A stretch of 64,000 nt of DNA, taken from NCBI GenBank assembly GCA_963969365.1, contig OZ017762.1, positions 1,922,001 to 1,986,000 on the forward strand, written 5' to 3'. Within the stretch, counting starts at the first letter, position 1, and the number at the start of each line of letters is the position of its first letter. Shown piece after piece: positions 24,804 to 38,000 of the stretch. This stretch comes from Asterochloris sp. CNOR1 (lineage: Eukaryota > Chlorophyta > Trebouxiophyceae > Trebouxiales > Trebouxiaceae). The notes beneath the pieces are model-generated. The model worked only from the letters and a program-made list of their open reading frames with translations, had not been told where the DNA came from and did no database searches. The translations under genes and the position numbers were made by a program.

Positions 24804-27800
24804 TCACTCCTGCTCCTCGGCATCATGCATCTGTTCTCTGGTGGAGCCTTCAGGCAGCAGGCGCAGCAATGGCAATGGCAGCAGGCTGGACAAGTTGCAT
24901 AGAAAGACAAGAGCTGCAAGATTGTGCAGGTCTGTGGCTGTGATGTCAAAAGCTTTTGTCAAGAGAGCCCCCAGCGCTGACCCAGTCATTGCGCCACCAT
25001 TGAGAATACTCATCAGCGTAGCAAATAGCGTGGCTTCGACACCCTGCAATGCAGCAGCAGCTGGTATGATTGCATCATTACTTGAGTGTGATGCTGCACA
25101 GTTGGCCACTCCACAATGTGGGTGAGAGTCCCAGAGAACCCTTGAGCTGAGAGACCCCTTACAGCTGGCCATGCAATGCAGCTAGCCCAGCACACATACA
25201 TACCTGCACATGATGGCAGCTACATGTGGGCATCCAGCAGAAATGAGCGATCTTACAGGCGCCTCCAGGCAAGTCCTGGCAGCCGGTGCAGTACTCTGCA
25301 TGCAACATGCTGTACCCTTGGGGCACCTTCTGGCCACCAGCACCAGGGCAGGCCTCGACACGCGCAGGAGATGGTTCTTCAGCCTCTTGGCCAGCCTGGA
25401 CAATGCCGCCAGCACTGGCAGTCTAGGCAAGACCCCAGAAACCCACCTGTTGCCATATTCTTGCAGCAGAGAGCAAAATGGCTGGCCGAAGATCACCTCC
25501 CGGTAGTAACAACCGATTGTCAGAAGCTCAGACCCACCTCTGGGCACGATCTGGCGGCCAGCACCAGGACTGGCATAAAAGACACCTGCCCCAGAACAGT
25601 CAAAATGACTGAGTCCCCCAGCACGAAGTACTCATTGCGGATGCCCCACTGCTCGTTTAGGCCGGTGATGAGGATGAGCTGGGTCATGCCCAAGGCACAG
25701 CCAAAGAGGGCTGTCCACCTGCAGCCAGCACAGAAGCTGCTAAGACTGCAAGCGGCTTTCAAATTGCAGGGGAGCCCCAAGGTGCCAGCTCTGGGAACTG
25801 CGCTGAGGCTGAGGATGCTCTGAGCCAGGCACAGGGCGCACATCAATAGTGCAGGGCTCCCCCTGCACTCAAGACCAGCGGGCAGGCCCTCAAAAACGGA
25901 GAGCAGCCCCAAGCCTGCCAGCTGTGGCTGAGTTGCTGCGCGATGGGCACAGAGGCAGCTGTCCACTGGAGGTAGCGCAGACACTCTCAGGTCAAGGAAG
26001 AGACACTGGAGCACTGATGATGCTCTGTGTTGTGCCGAATTCGTGGCCAGAGACGGCTCTCCACTGTCACTCAAAGCAGAAGCTGTTTTGCCCATGGGCT
26101 TAAGCATTGTACCTTCTTGCTAGTGAGGAATCAAGGGCCCTCTGCAAACCCTTGCAGCCAGACAGGGCCCGATGAACTCAGCACACTTGATGCAGAGGGC
26201 ATGGGGGTTGCTAGAGAAGGGAGACAGACAGAGATGCATCCAGCTGTGGCCATGCGTGTTCTGCGGTGAAATTTGCAAGAGGCTGTTAGCAGCTGGATCA
26301 GGCTCAGACATGCCTACCATGTCACTTCCAGAGCAAGTCGCTTTGCATGGCAGAGCAACACCTCATGCATAGCAAGTGCCATGCAAGCAGACAGTGGTTG
26401 CACAAGAGCCCCCCCTTTGCAGCGGCATAGCATGATGGGTGCCAAGGGGGAAACTGCCGCTGATGCTGCAGCAAACAGGCAGCAAGGGCACCAAATGTAT
26501 TGCAGTTCCTCGTTGGACTCACAGAAACATCTTCTTCAGAGAAACGTCCTTGAGGGAGTAGTTGTAGATGCCGACCTGCACCCGGGATGACATCTCTTAG
26601 GCGGGGAGAAAGAAAGGTAGGGGGTCAGGCCAAACTGGTACCTGCCATGCAGATGTCCTGCATCAGGGAGTGCAGCCATCATCTCAGGACCTGCACAGCC
26701 CACGCCGGCCAGGCACCTGCCAGCACCCTGCCTGGCACTCCACTGAAATGTCTGGCTGGTACAGCAAGACAATTCCCATGCTGACCTCATCCTCAAGGCA
26801 GGTGACTCAGGTCATTCATTCACACATGCACAAGCCTTGGAAAGACTTCAGCAGCTGACCAGCAGCGCAGGAGAATCGGCTTTGCCCAATCATGTGCCTA
26901 AAGCACACAGCAAAGTGTGTTCTGGCCAGACAGCCACTGCTGCCTGGTGAGGCACCATGCCATGGCCGTCCACTTGCAAAATTTGAACAGGCTGGTCAGG
27001 CTGCCTCACAGAACACTTGAGGCAACAGCTACTGCTGTACAGGTGAATCTGCAACAAGGCAACAGCACGCAGCACACAGACTGGCTGGCGCACCCCAATC
27101 AGGCTGGCAATGCTGCCTGCCAGGCGGATGCGCCCCATGAACTCGGGTGTGAACCCCAGCTGGTTGGTCTCAAAATAGAAGAAGGCAGTGTCGGCAGCCG
27201 GCGTCGCCTGCATGGAAATGATACTGGACATCAGATGTCAGATAGACTGAGTGGTTTGAGTGGACTGCAGCAGAAAGGGGAGCAAAAATATTGAGCAACT
27301 AATGTGACACCAGCAAGTTGCAGAGCTTGACCTGGTGGCTTCAGGGGTCAGCAGCTGACTACACCTGCCAGGACCTCCATATATCTGTCTCCACTCACCT
27401 GCCAGCAGAAGGTGAAGATCGCAGGGTACAGTATGGAACGCTGCTGGACAGCTGCCCATAGTGCATGTGCTTGCACCTGCAGAGCGGACAAAAGAATAAC
27501 TAGGGTACAGGTATCGATCAGGACGACTCGAGCTTGCTATTGAATTGCTGCCCACCATGTATGCACCTGCAGCTTCAGGGCAGCGGAAGGCGGCTGCCAT
27601 GCAGTGAGCTCCCAGAGGTCAATGGCTACAGAATCTTAGCGTCCAAATAGCAGTGACCGCCTTTGCAGCGATCAGCGCAGCGCCCCACTGGGCAGTGGGA
27701 GACTGAAACAACTCTGACATTTGTGGCACAGTCACATCTGCTTGATGTTTGCCTGGGTAGTGCAGCAGCCAGCAAGCAAGAGTGTAGAGCACTCTTGCAG

Positions 27801-30800
27801 CACCTGCCTTGAGGCGCATCCACATCTGCTCTGCTGTCCCTGGACCAACCTTGAGCGGGTGCCCATTGGAGGTTCCCTGGCCCGGCTTGATGCCCAGGGC
27901 AGCGACGGGCTGTTCTGCAGGCAGCAATGCAAAGGCACAATCAGGCAAATAAAGCACCTATCTAAGAAAGTCAGCAATAGCGGGCGATGTCCTCAGACGC
28001 AGCAGCGCACTGCGTGGCTGTGTCGTGTGACCTCTGCAGCTCACACAGCATCTGCTCCCCCAGGGAAGGGGTAGGGCCAAGCAGCCTGGTGCTCTTTGCA
28101 GACAGCATCGATGCACACCGCAGAAGCCGGGGCAATGCTGACAGCAGATGGGCAGCAGCACCATCTGTGTGGTAGCCAGACGAGACGGCTGTGCACGACA
28201 TACACACGTACCCACCATTGACAGGAACACTCACACAGATGTTGTTTCATTCCTTTCCCATCTGTACTGGTGTTCCAGTGTGCAGACTCACTGATACTGC
28301 TGCTGCACAGCTGTACAACACTGCACAAACGCCGCATCCTGCTTTCAGCAGCAGCAGGGGGGGGTCCTACCTGAGATGAAGGCAGCGGACAGGGTGACCA
28401 GTAGAGGGAAGATGGCTGTGCAAGCAAAGACGCCCCTTGTGCCCCAGGCCTGCATTGAAAACCCAAAAGTATGTGCAGCCTCACATGTACAGAAGACCAG
28501 GCAGCTGGTGCCAGGCAAATGCAGCAAGCCAGAGCCCAACCCTCTCATATATCTCATGGATATACTTGGTGCAGTGCAGTGCGTACGCACAAACTCCATC
28601 ACAGGCTGCTTCTGACCTGCTGCTGCAGGGCATGTGCAGTAATCCCATGCATGCTCTTCGAACAACACACAAGGTGCGCATGCAGCAAGCCAGCTTTGCG
28701 GTTGGCTTTGCAAGCTCATGAACACAGTGCTACTTGTGTGCAGAAGCATGCGCAATAGGCCAGCTCAGAAGGGTTCGACCTGCTGGTGCAGGTCACGTCA
28801 CACAGCAAGGCGGTACAGGGCCTTTGAAGATGCGGTGCAGAGTTCTGGGCAAAGGGCAGCCCAGAGCCTCTTCAGGCTGCCTACAAGACTATAGTAGATG
28901 CTTGCATCAGCCTTTGCCTCACCTGCACCAGCGAACCGCTGAAATAGGCCGACACGATCCCGCCCACAGCTGCAGATCCCCAGCACAGCGACTGCAGCGA
29001 CCCTGCTGTGCTCTGCAGCCACACAAGGGAGTTCAGTGACTGCCGATCATGTTTGCTGAAGGGTTTCACAGCGCCCCTACTGTGCCATTGAAGACCTTGA
29101 ATGTGCCTGGCTGCCACAAAGGCACCTCTGGTCAGATCACTGGCTGCAAAGGAGGACCTCACCACAGTCACTTCACTCGGCTTACAGGACAGCAGCCTGT
29201 CTCAAGGCTGGCCGTGCAGCATCCTACACTTAAAACTCAAAGACTGCATGTGGGACAAATGTCATGGCAGTGCCCCAGCGCAGCGCTTGCAACAATCAAG
29301 GTGCCACCACAACGCCCTAGCACAGCGCCTGCAGCACTCATGTGCCCTCAAAAGGGCTGGCCTGCCTGCCAGCCTGCCTCAACCTTGAAGAGTGTGTAGT
29401 GCAAACCCATGTAAATTACACTCCCTGTAAACTCAATTGAATGGCTAGGGCCCACCTGAGGGGCCCCACGGCAGCGCTCCACAACGATTGAGTCCACCAC
29501 GACATCGCTGCAGGCTGTTCCCAGGGAGCCCACCACCAGCATGGCGCATGCAAAGCTGGAGCTGCTCACTACAGCTGACATGGCCAGCCATGACGCTGCA
29601 CCTGCAGCAAGGAAGGGCATCTCTTCTACACCATTCCAAAGGAGCACACGCCGTCTGCCCACAAGTGCAGACATGGCCAGCCAAATTGCTTTCACTGCAG
29701 CAAGGGTGAAGACCTTCTGTGCTCAGTGCTTGCTGGGCAGAGGCACTGTTGACAATGTCAGCCATGACGCTGCACCTGCAGACGCAGAATTGACTTGCTC
29801 ACGGTGCACACAGGTCCAGACAGTGTGCAGGCTCCCACTGACCCAGGGTATCATCATAAATGCTCGACTTCTGAGGCAATCAGCCATGCAGGTTTGCATG
29901 GCTGCAGTTTGTATGTGTGCAAGGTACCTCAAGTCAAGGTTTCAACAGCTCACACCTCTGCCGGCTGGTGGCCAAGTCTGTGGGCACAGCAAAAATCTGA
30001 TTTGCATTCCACTCTCGCGGCAGGGGCTGCTTGTCAAGCTGCCTATCAAGCTTGTGGCTACACAATGCGCTGCCTTGCAGCCACGCAGCTACGCCTGCTG
30101 CAGGTGATGATGACTTTGGTAAACATGAAGTTGCCTATGTGCTGTTTGCTCAGAAGCACCATTGAGCGGCCAGCACCGCTTGATTGCAAAGCATTGTATA
30201 ACCTGCTAAGCTGATAGATCAGGCTGCTGTTGGCTCGCCGGTTCAACAAGATCCAACCACAAGCACGCCATCTCACCCAGGATGCCACAAATAATAAGGT
30301 AGGACCGGCGTCGGTACCCAAAGATGGGGACTGTGTCAGAGATGAAGCCATACAGCGGCTTGACCACCCAAGGTGCTGCTCCCAGCCCTGTCAGCACAGC
30401 CACCTGCATGAGGAGGGAATGCAGTGTGAATCCCTCTGTGGGCGGGTGCACAGGCGTGTGTGCAATGGCTTCCCCAAGGCCTGTCAGCACTGCCACGTGC
30501 AGGCAAGGGGATCTGTCTGAATCCTCTGTGTGAGGGTGCGAGGTGTCTGTGCCATGGTGGCCCTGTGATGCGTCAACACGGCCACTTTGCGGGTCAGGTG
30601 CGCCTGGCTCCGCTCACAGCAAAGGAGTCACCTGCCAAGACTGCATGTGCTCATGTGTGACAGCCAACGCAGCACCGTATGACGCATTTTGAGAGATAGA
30701 TGAGGGTTTGTGGCGCTGCTGCCAGCCTGGCTGACCAGCCTGTGCTCCTGCCAGGGCTCTCATGGCAGGGTTTTGGCGTGCAGCACCTCCTTTGACTCAG

Positions 30801-31562
30801 GTGGCTGCCTGCTCAAAGATTTGGCATCAAGCAGTGCTGCTGCCTGGCTACCAGAGCAGTGCCGTTAGTATGCAGCACCCAGCCAACAATGTAGCTGCCA
30901 TCTTGACCTTCCAAAGTCTGACCCTGCTGCACCAGGATCCCAGAGCAGGCCCACAGACTGATGCAGTGGCAGCTGTCAGGCATACTGCTGCTTGCTGGAC
31001 AAAGATACCAGAAACAAGCTGTGGCTTGACTCGGCACATGGCTGCTGTGGGCGGGTCAAGGACAGGTGCTAGACTCGAGACCTACCGTGGCAGGATCCAG
31101 CTTGAACTCGTCCTTGAACAGGTAAGTGACTGCCAGTCTGGCCAGGCCCAGGATGCCTTGCACAAAGTAAACTGCAGACAAAATGTGCAGCAGCTTTGTG
31201 CAGGTGCGCCCACTATGAGAGATGAAACAGGCACGCTTTGCTAAAGCTGTGGCTTGATGCAGAGACACACAGCTGCCGCCATCAATGCAGAGCAGGTCAC
31301 TTGGCCACAGTCGTGCACAGAAGCCAGGTTCGGGAACTGCACCTAGTGCGATTGCAGCTAGCTCTGCAGAGGGCTCTAGTCCCAAGATTGTCCAACTCTT
31401 TTGCGTGTGTTGCTGCGGGCCAGGCGCTGGCTGCAGATCTGTCCCCTCTAGCCTGCTGAGTGAGGAGGTGGAGCTTGATGGTGCTTCCTGGTCTGGCTTT
31501 GTACTTGCAGTGACCAATTGGTAGCCTGCTCGCTCTCGGCTGCTCATTTTGCTGAGATGCAT
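24804..31562 (-). CDS. BT1-family (folate-biopterin) transporter
   Basis: A multi-pass membrane carrier of the BT1/FBT family within the major facilitator clan; plant and cyanobacterial members move folates and related pterins, in plants often at the chloroplast envelope. The substrate here is inferred only from family. Exons in transcript order: 31562-31343, 31171-31086, 30403-30277, 29601-29456, 29012-28923, 28449-28371, 27914-27808, 27476-27399, 27207-27094, 26575-26523, 25718-25538, 25043-24804; 506 residues, the usual family length. Signature segments are [35 protein letters not shown] followed by [76 protein letters not shown] and [10 protein letters not shown]. Met at 31562 is taken as start; 31547 (MSSRER) is equally possible. 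No clear plastid transit peptide stands out. Intron 27807-27477 uses a GC donor. Confidence 0.93.
27477..27807 (-). other. GC-AG intron in the BT1 gene
   Basis: On the - strand the donor reads AAG|GCAGGT and the acceptor CTGCAG. Only this choice keeps phase 0 between MWMRLK and [10 protein letters not shown]; the GT three bases on would break the frame. Confidence 0.6.
29456..29790 (-). repeat. Three tandem copies of the BT1 exon 4 start
   Basis: Read on the - strand, CTGCAG plus (A/G)C(A/G)TCATGGCTGGCCATGTC-like sequence appears with exon-equivalent starts at 29775, 29694 and 29601 (periods about 81 and 93). Only 29601 is spliced in the model. The middle copy still encodes [11 protein letters not shown] beside the real [11 protein letters not shown]. 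Confidence 0.8.
30380..30590 (-). repeat. Three tandem copies of the BT1 exon 3 start
   Basis: On the - strand the exon start GTGGCTGTGCTGACAGGGCT (30403) is preceded by copies starting at 30496 (GTGGCAGTGCTGACAGGCCT) and about 30585 (GTGGCCGTGTTGACGCATC); periods 93 and 89. The spacers between copies are also alike (ACACAGAGG(A/G)ATTCA). Confidence 0.85.
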
Positions 31563-32009
31563 GCGTTGCCGCGTGCGCCCTTGAGGAAGTAAGTAACCCC
31601 TCCTGCGGAGCTGCCCGTTGAGGGGCAGCAACACCTCATGCCGCACGGCCTGAGGGGCAGCCATTCATTGAGTTGACAACAGCAAAATCTGACCTTCCAC
31701 AGTGCCTGGCATGGCCCAAAAGTCTTTCGGCGAAACGTCAAGGTCTCAAGCTTGCCCAGGGCATGATGCTGCAAGTAAGCACCTCGGACTTCTCTCTGTG
31801 CCTCAGATCTCAATGTGTGTGTGGACCACTCAGCAGAATGCCCAATCAGCTTGGGAACTTGAGCAATCTTGGATAGTACATCAATTTTGGCACGTCATAC
31901 TGGCAGCATCTGCAGGCAAGACAGGTTTGCCGAAAGGTATCCAGCCACAGCATGAGGTCGCATCGGTAAGCTTAGGTCATAGGCCTCTCTCTCCTGAGCA
32001 GGCACACCC
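31563..32009. promoter_or_regulatory. Divergent promoter between BT1 and NOC3
   Basis: The 447 bases between the BT1 start (- strand) and the NOC3 start (+ strand) must serve both genes. I recognise no TATA box or specific operator. An in-frame ATG upstream of the BT1 start at 31664 (- strand) lies inside it. Confidence 0.6.
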
Positions 32010-35000
32010 ATGGTGGGCCTGAAGCGCAAATCGAGGCCGAGGCAAACATCTGGCGGCGACAAGCAGCATGCCAAGAAGCTCAAGCAGGTAAGCTAAGAGT
32101 CCTGCCAAGCTGCAGCATGAGCTGCTCTGTACTGACAGCTTGCTTCTGCCCGGTGCAGGGCAAGCAGGGCAAGGGTGCGCAATCCCGCAAACACCAGAGC
32201 CAGCATCAGCATGTTGAGCTGCTGCACGACTTGCCAGATGAGGCTCCAGAGCTGACAGCAGAGGACGAAGCACTGGTGGATGAGTATGACTTCAGCTTTC
32301 TGGACACAATGGACAGGGAGGCTCTTGACAGGTAGTTTGGGTTGCTCGGCGGCAATTCTGTCTTGCATGTGGTTCTTGAAGATGCAGGCGGCAGCAATGG
32401 AAAGGGATCCTCTTCACAGGTGATGGGTTCTGTTCACAGCGCTGTGTTGGCAGACATCAGCCACCCTGTGGCTGCAGGGGAGTGGTGGTGGAGCTCTGCT
32501 CGGGCAAGATGCACGCTGTACCTGCACATGCCATGGCAAAGCGTTCACTTGCACAGGGTTCTTGCAGAAGCAGCTTTGGCTATCAGGACCCAATTGACAG
32601 GCATTGGGCAGGTTGCCTTGTGACTAGAAGCACGTAAGCCCCAGTTGCGCGAGCTCCGTTGGGGTCAAGGGGGCAGCCCTGGTTGCGCAGCTGACAGGTG
32701 GCATCAAGGCCTCAGGGGGCAGCTCTGTTGTCAGCGTGTTGCTTGGGGAGTGCATGCGGCAGCCCTGACTGTGCAAATTGACAGGTGGCTTTGATGCTTT
32801 CAATTAGTTGGGCATGTGAGTTACAGGGTGTGAAGGCAGCAGCCCTGGCTGTGCAATCGACATGCGCCTCTTAAGGTTCAAGGCGGCAACCTTGGCTGTG
32901 AAGTCATCGTGCACATTGTGAAAGTGCAGGGGGCAGACATGGCTACAGTTCACAAGCCCCATTGGGGGTTAAGGTGCAGCCCTAGCTAGCCAGACAGAGC
33001 CTGCTTGTGGGGCACTAAATCTCGCTGCATTGTGAAGCTGCAGTGAGATGCTTCAGATGTGTTGGTGGGGAAGCAGGGCGACAAGTGAGCGGCGCAGAGG
33101 GCAGCAGATTTCACACCTTGCTGTTTGGGCAAGCTGCAATGAGCAATGACGTTTGTGGATTGCAAGGTTCACGACAGGTGGTAGTAATTGCACAACCAGC
33201 AGCTGCTGTTACAGTAGCCCCATGGGCTGCTCTTTGTGTGGCAGCCTTGGCCGCGCCGTGCCTGTTGCGGGTCTTATGGCCACCTGGCTGCGCTGCAAAG
33301 CTGCTAAGTCCTTTGCACCAGGTTGCAGCCATGAGGGCTTTGCATGCGGCGGCTCATGTGATGGGGGGCCGGTGTAGAAAGCCTCCCTGCTGTGTTTGAA
33401 GCAAGACAGCTGCATTGTTGCTGCCAAGCAGCTGCTGTAGTTCCAGAAGCCCAGCCTGTTGTGACTTCCTGCTTGTATGGGCGCTTTCAGCAAGAAGCGC
33501 TTTGTGTGTATTTCAGGCAGGCAGCTGCAAAAACCCTGCTCCAAACCAGCCATCGAGCAACATCTCTATGGTCTGGGGTAGTAAGTGGGCAGGATACGTC
33601 ATGTTCTGTGGCGGGGAACAGCTGCAGCCGCCTCAAGGATGACCAGCTGCATTGAAAGGCATGCAGCCCAGAGCAGCACTGCTGTGTCGACGTCCACCTG
33701 TGCTGCAGGGAGCTGCAGCAGCCCCGCTTCAAGAAGGCAAAGGGCAGGCCAGAGCCCCCTGCTGCAGGCGGCGGCAGCGCATCTGATAATGAGCATTCAC
33801 CAGGTGCGCCTGCCAGAACTTTAACAAATCATCCGAGATCTGCATCTCCTTGAAATTTTGCTTGGCGGACGTCCGTCATGTCACCGTCTGGGAACAATGC
33901 GTTGCTGGCAGCTGCTGCTCTGCTTCCATTTCTGCTTGCACACCCCGCAGTGCAGTGTACAGTTGCTGGACTGGTGTGCATTCATAACAGGGCCTACAGG
34001 CTGACCTTGTGTTTACACAGCAGGTTCACCCCCAGGGTCATACACCTGCAGATGTAGAGCAGCCGCGTGAGATGGCTCCCAGACACTGCCTGCAGGAGCA
34101 GCAGGCTCACATCGTGCTCCTCACAGCAGGCTTACTTTTTGTTCATGCTGCGGGCTCACCCAAGATGTTTACGTCTGCAGAGGTGGAGGAGCGGTATGAG
34201 AGGGCGCCGAGGCAGCGCCTGCAGGAGCAGAAGGCAGCAGCACAGCCTGAGCAGGGGGGCCTGCCTGTCAAAACCCTGGAGGGCAAAGTGGTGCCCCAGC
34301 TGCGGGGGGTGAACCTGCAGGTGAGCCCTGCACTCAACACCCTGACATCACAAAAGTTGGCAGAGCTGCTTCAAGCACACAGGGCAGCTGCTGCACCCGG
34401 TCATGGGGTGGTGGCCTGTGGAGACCCTTCAGGGTATGGTGGTGCCCCAGTTGTACGGGGTGGCCTTGCTGGTGAGCACCACTGCTGCGCCATAGCCAGA
34501 CAAAAACACACAGCAGGAATATGTGACAGCATCGGACCTGCCTGTAACATCCTGCACCAGAGATGTCTTTCTGTGGACATCTGAGGGAGGAGGTGGTACC
34601 CATCTGCACAAGCTGAGTTAGCAGGTGATCAATGCTTCCAGGCATACTGCACTTACAGTCATCCGTGCAAAGCAGGTCTCATCCCATAGCATCCCATCTG
34701 CCTGCAACACAGCCGCGTGTGGCCAAGAATACTACTGTGTACGTGTTGCACAGCTGCGTGGCTGCTGTCTGCGGGCAACCCAGCCACTATGTTCTTGCCT
34801 GCAAAACGCACAGCCGTCCGACCGCTGCCTGCAGGCCACACTGTGTGGCATGCAGAACGCACAGCCGCATGCAAGCCACAAAGGGCTGCCTGCAGAAAGA
34901 AGGTGGCAGGCTCATGCTTGTTTGAAGCCTGCGCTCAGCGCTTCATATATGAGGCGGCATCCGCTGCGCCCAACATGGCAGCCATGAAGGGCTGCACCAG

Positions 35001-38000
35001 AGACGGGTAGCTAGGGGTCAGATTGCACGCTTTGTGTGCTGACTTCGCTGTGATGCCTGCAGGCTGCAGTGGCCGCTGTTCCAGGCGTGGTCGTTGAGGG
35101 AGGGATGCCTGCAGAGGGCACAGATGACGAGCCTGAGGCCGCTGAGCCACCTCAGCCAGCAATGGAGGGCAGCATTAAGCAGCGGCGGGACAGCGCCGAG
35201 GCTACGCAGGAAGCAGGCAGCACAGACGATGACGGCCCAGATGATCTCCAGGTCACTGCATACTGCAGGGGGAGTGCCTGCAGTTGGACGTGAGCACCAG
35301 CAGGTTGCTGAAGTCTCACACACAGGGATGGCGACGCAGGTAAATTGAAGGCATAGGTGAGCATCAGGTCAGAATGCACTGCAACTGCACGCTTGCTGGG
35401 ACCAAACGCAGTGCGGCCTCGCTGAGGGCTTGCTAGTCCAGGGGTTCATGATCTCGGCTCAGAACAAATGCTGGTCTGCCACTGGTGCTGATGAAGGACA
35501 TGTTGCAGTTGGGGCCCGTGCAGGGGCTGCTACGCTGGAAGAGATCAGCGCATATGGGTGTTCAAGGAGCGTGCATGCATGACACGCAGCTGTGGGGTCT
35601 GCAGGCAGTGTACTGCCGAGAATGCTGCTGTGTAAGTGCATCAGAGGGAAAGCTGCTGCTAGAGTGCTGAGGCAGGTCATGCTGCAGTGGAACGCTGCAG
35701 TGGAATGCTGCAATGGGAATGTGCAGGCAGCTTTTTCTGCCGGCAAAGCTGCTTTGGGAGCGCACAAATGGGGGGGACTACTCTGGGTAGTGCATATGCA
35801 AGTTTTGCAGCGATGGAAGTTTGATCACACTGCACTGACATGCACAGGTAGGGTGTGCTGCATGGGGCTGGTGCCCAAGCATCTGAGTTGGCCATAGCAG
35901 TGATTAACATCAGTGATGCAATACTCCTGAAGAGCTGCATGGCGCAGTGTTGTGGCCTCTCAATGTCGCGGGAAGGGGATTATTGCAGATTGGTGGGAGG
36001 CGCTGAGACAGGCGACAACAGTGACAGCTTGTGGTTCTGGCAGAGCTGAACACAACATCGCTGTCCTTGTCATGCTTGCAAAACTTTCTGAGAAGCTGCT
36101 GAGCTGTGGGAGGCGCTAACGCCGATGATGGCAGTGACAGGCTGTGCTTTCAGCAAAACAGCACATGTTGTATTCTGCTTACTGAAGCTCCAGGGTTGAG
36201 AAGACAGGCAAAAGGTGCTGAAGCAGAAGATTGCAATGACAGCCTCTGAGCTGCCAGCTGCTGGGCGTGCCAAGCATGGGCCAAACTCGTTGGCCCTTGT
36301 CCCCTGCAGGACTTTCAGGATGCTGGAGAGAGGCGCGAGGAGCTGAAGCAGAGGATGGCGGTGACAGCCTCTCAGCTGCTGGCAGACCCTGAGCGCCACC
36401 TGCCCAGCATCAAGCTGCTGCTGGAGCTGGCGCGGGACAGCGATGCACAGGTAAGGGTTTGTTCAAGTGGGTGTTGGGTGATGTTGGCATGCAAAAACCC
36501 ATTCCACATCTTGCTGAGGCTTGACGCTGTGAGGGAAGCTCATCCGCGATGCGGTTTTTAGGTCAACTGATGCTTATTCTTGCACATGTGCAGCGCCTGG
36601 CCCTGCTGGTCATGTGCTGGGACGTGTGCTGGGATCTGTGGTCCCTGCTGCTGCTGCTATTGCGGCAAGTGCATCGTCTGGTGTTGTTGTCCCTGCTGGT
36701 GATGTTTCAAGACCTCAAACAACCTCAAGACAGCCTGTATTTCCTGCTGTTGCAGGTACAGCGCCTGGCCTTGCTGTCCCTGCTGGCAGTGTTCAAGGAC
36801 ATCCTGCCGGCCTACCGCATCCGCCCTCCCACAGAGAAGGAGCTGCAGGTCAGGGTCCAGGCTTTGCGCTGCACGTGATGCTGCGCAGCCCTACTGTGTG
36901 CGGCTTGACTTGGGCGGCTGTACATGGCTTGGCTTCAGGCAGCTGCATGTGGCTCCAGCACAAGCCGCTGCATGTGTGTTAGCTGCAGGCGGCCGCATGT
37001 GTGGCCTCGCTGCAATGGGTGATTGTTGTCTTGCAATCAGGCAGCTGCTTGTGTTCACAAGTAGGCAGCTGCTTTAGGCATGAATGCAGGGAGCCACTTA
37101 TGTCTGCATGTTGGCGGCTGTGCAACAGGTGACTGCCTGTTTGCACTTTCCACCAACACAAGACTGCTCTGCATGCAATGGCCTGTCTGCAGCGATCCCA
37201 GGCTGATTGGTGCAATGCAATATGCGCTGCCAGTGGTTGCTGGGCATCACTGACACGGACCATAGTGGCCAGCCCCTGTCACACCTCGACATTGTCTGCC
37301 TGCACTGCCATGGCTGCCTGGCGCCTCACTGCGCCCCCTACTCCCTGCAGGTGCAAGTCTCACGGGAGGTGCAGCGTGTGAGGGATTACGAGGCAATGCA
37401 GCTGCGCTGCTATCAGGTAGGCATGGTCACAAGTGCTGCTTATCAGAGGTTGCTTGTCTGTTTGAAGTGTGTGCTGAGGCAACAAAGCAGCTGTGTGAGG
37501 GGCTATGAGCATGCAGCCAGCTGTGATTAAAAGGGCTGGGGTGCATGTGCAGCTTGCTTGAGCAATGACATGTAGTCTGAGCTGGGTACCATGAGTGAGC
37601 TAGGCAGCTGCATCTTCAGAATGGGGGTGCTGAAGCTACACAGCAGTGTGTCACAGAGTCTTTAGGCAAGCACCTGCGCTGCCATTGGGTGAGGTCATGA
37701 GAGTTGCTCCCGTTCTGCTGCCTCCATGCTGCTCCATCTTGCTGGAGCAGCTTGCCTTGCCATTGAGGCAAGACCACATGGTGCTTGCTGCGGTGCAACA
37801 AAGCCTGTGGGCAATTCTGTATCTGACATAGTAATGCTCTGGTTTCTTGTGTTGAGTCAGAAATTAAAGTCCTTCCATGCCCAACTGATTGGAGAGAAAT
37901 CAAATGGCCCCATGGCCCCTGCAGGCTACATGAGGCAGCTGCTGGCAGCCTGAGTTGGCAGGGGAGCTCATGTGATCAAGTGATATGAATGCACACGTAT

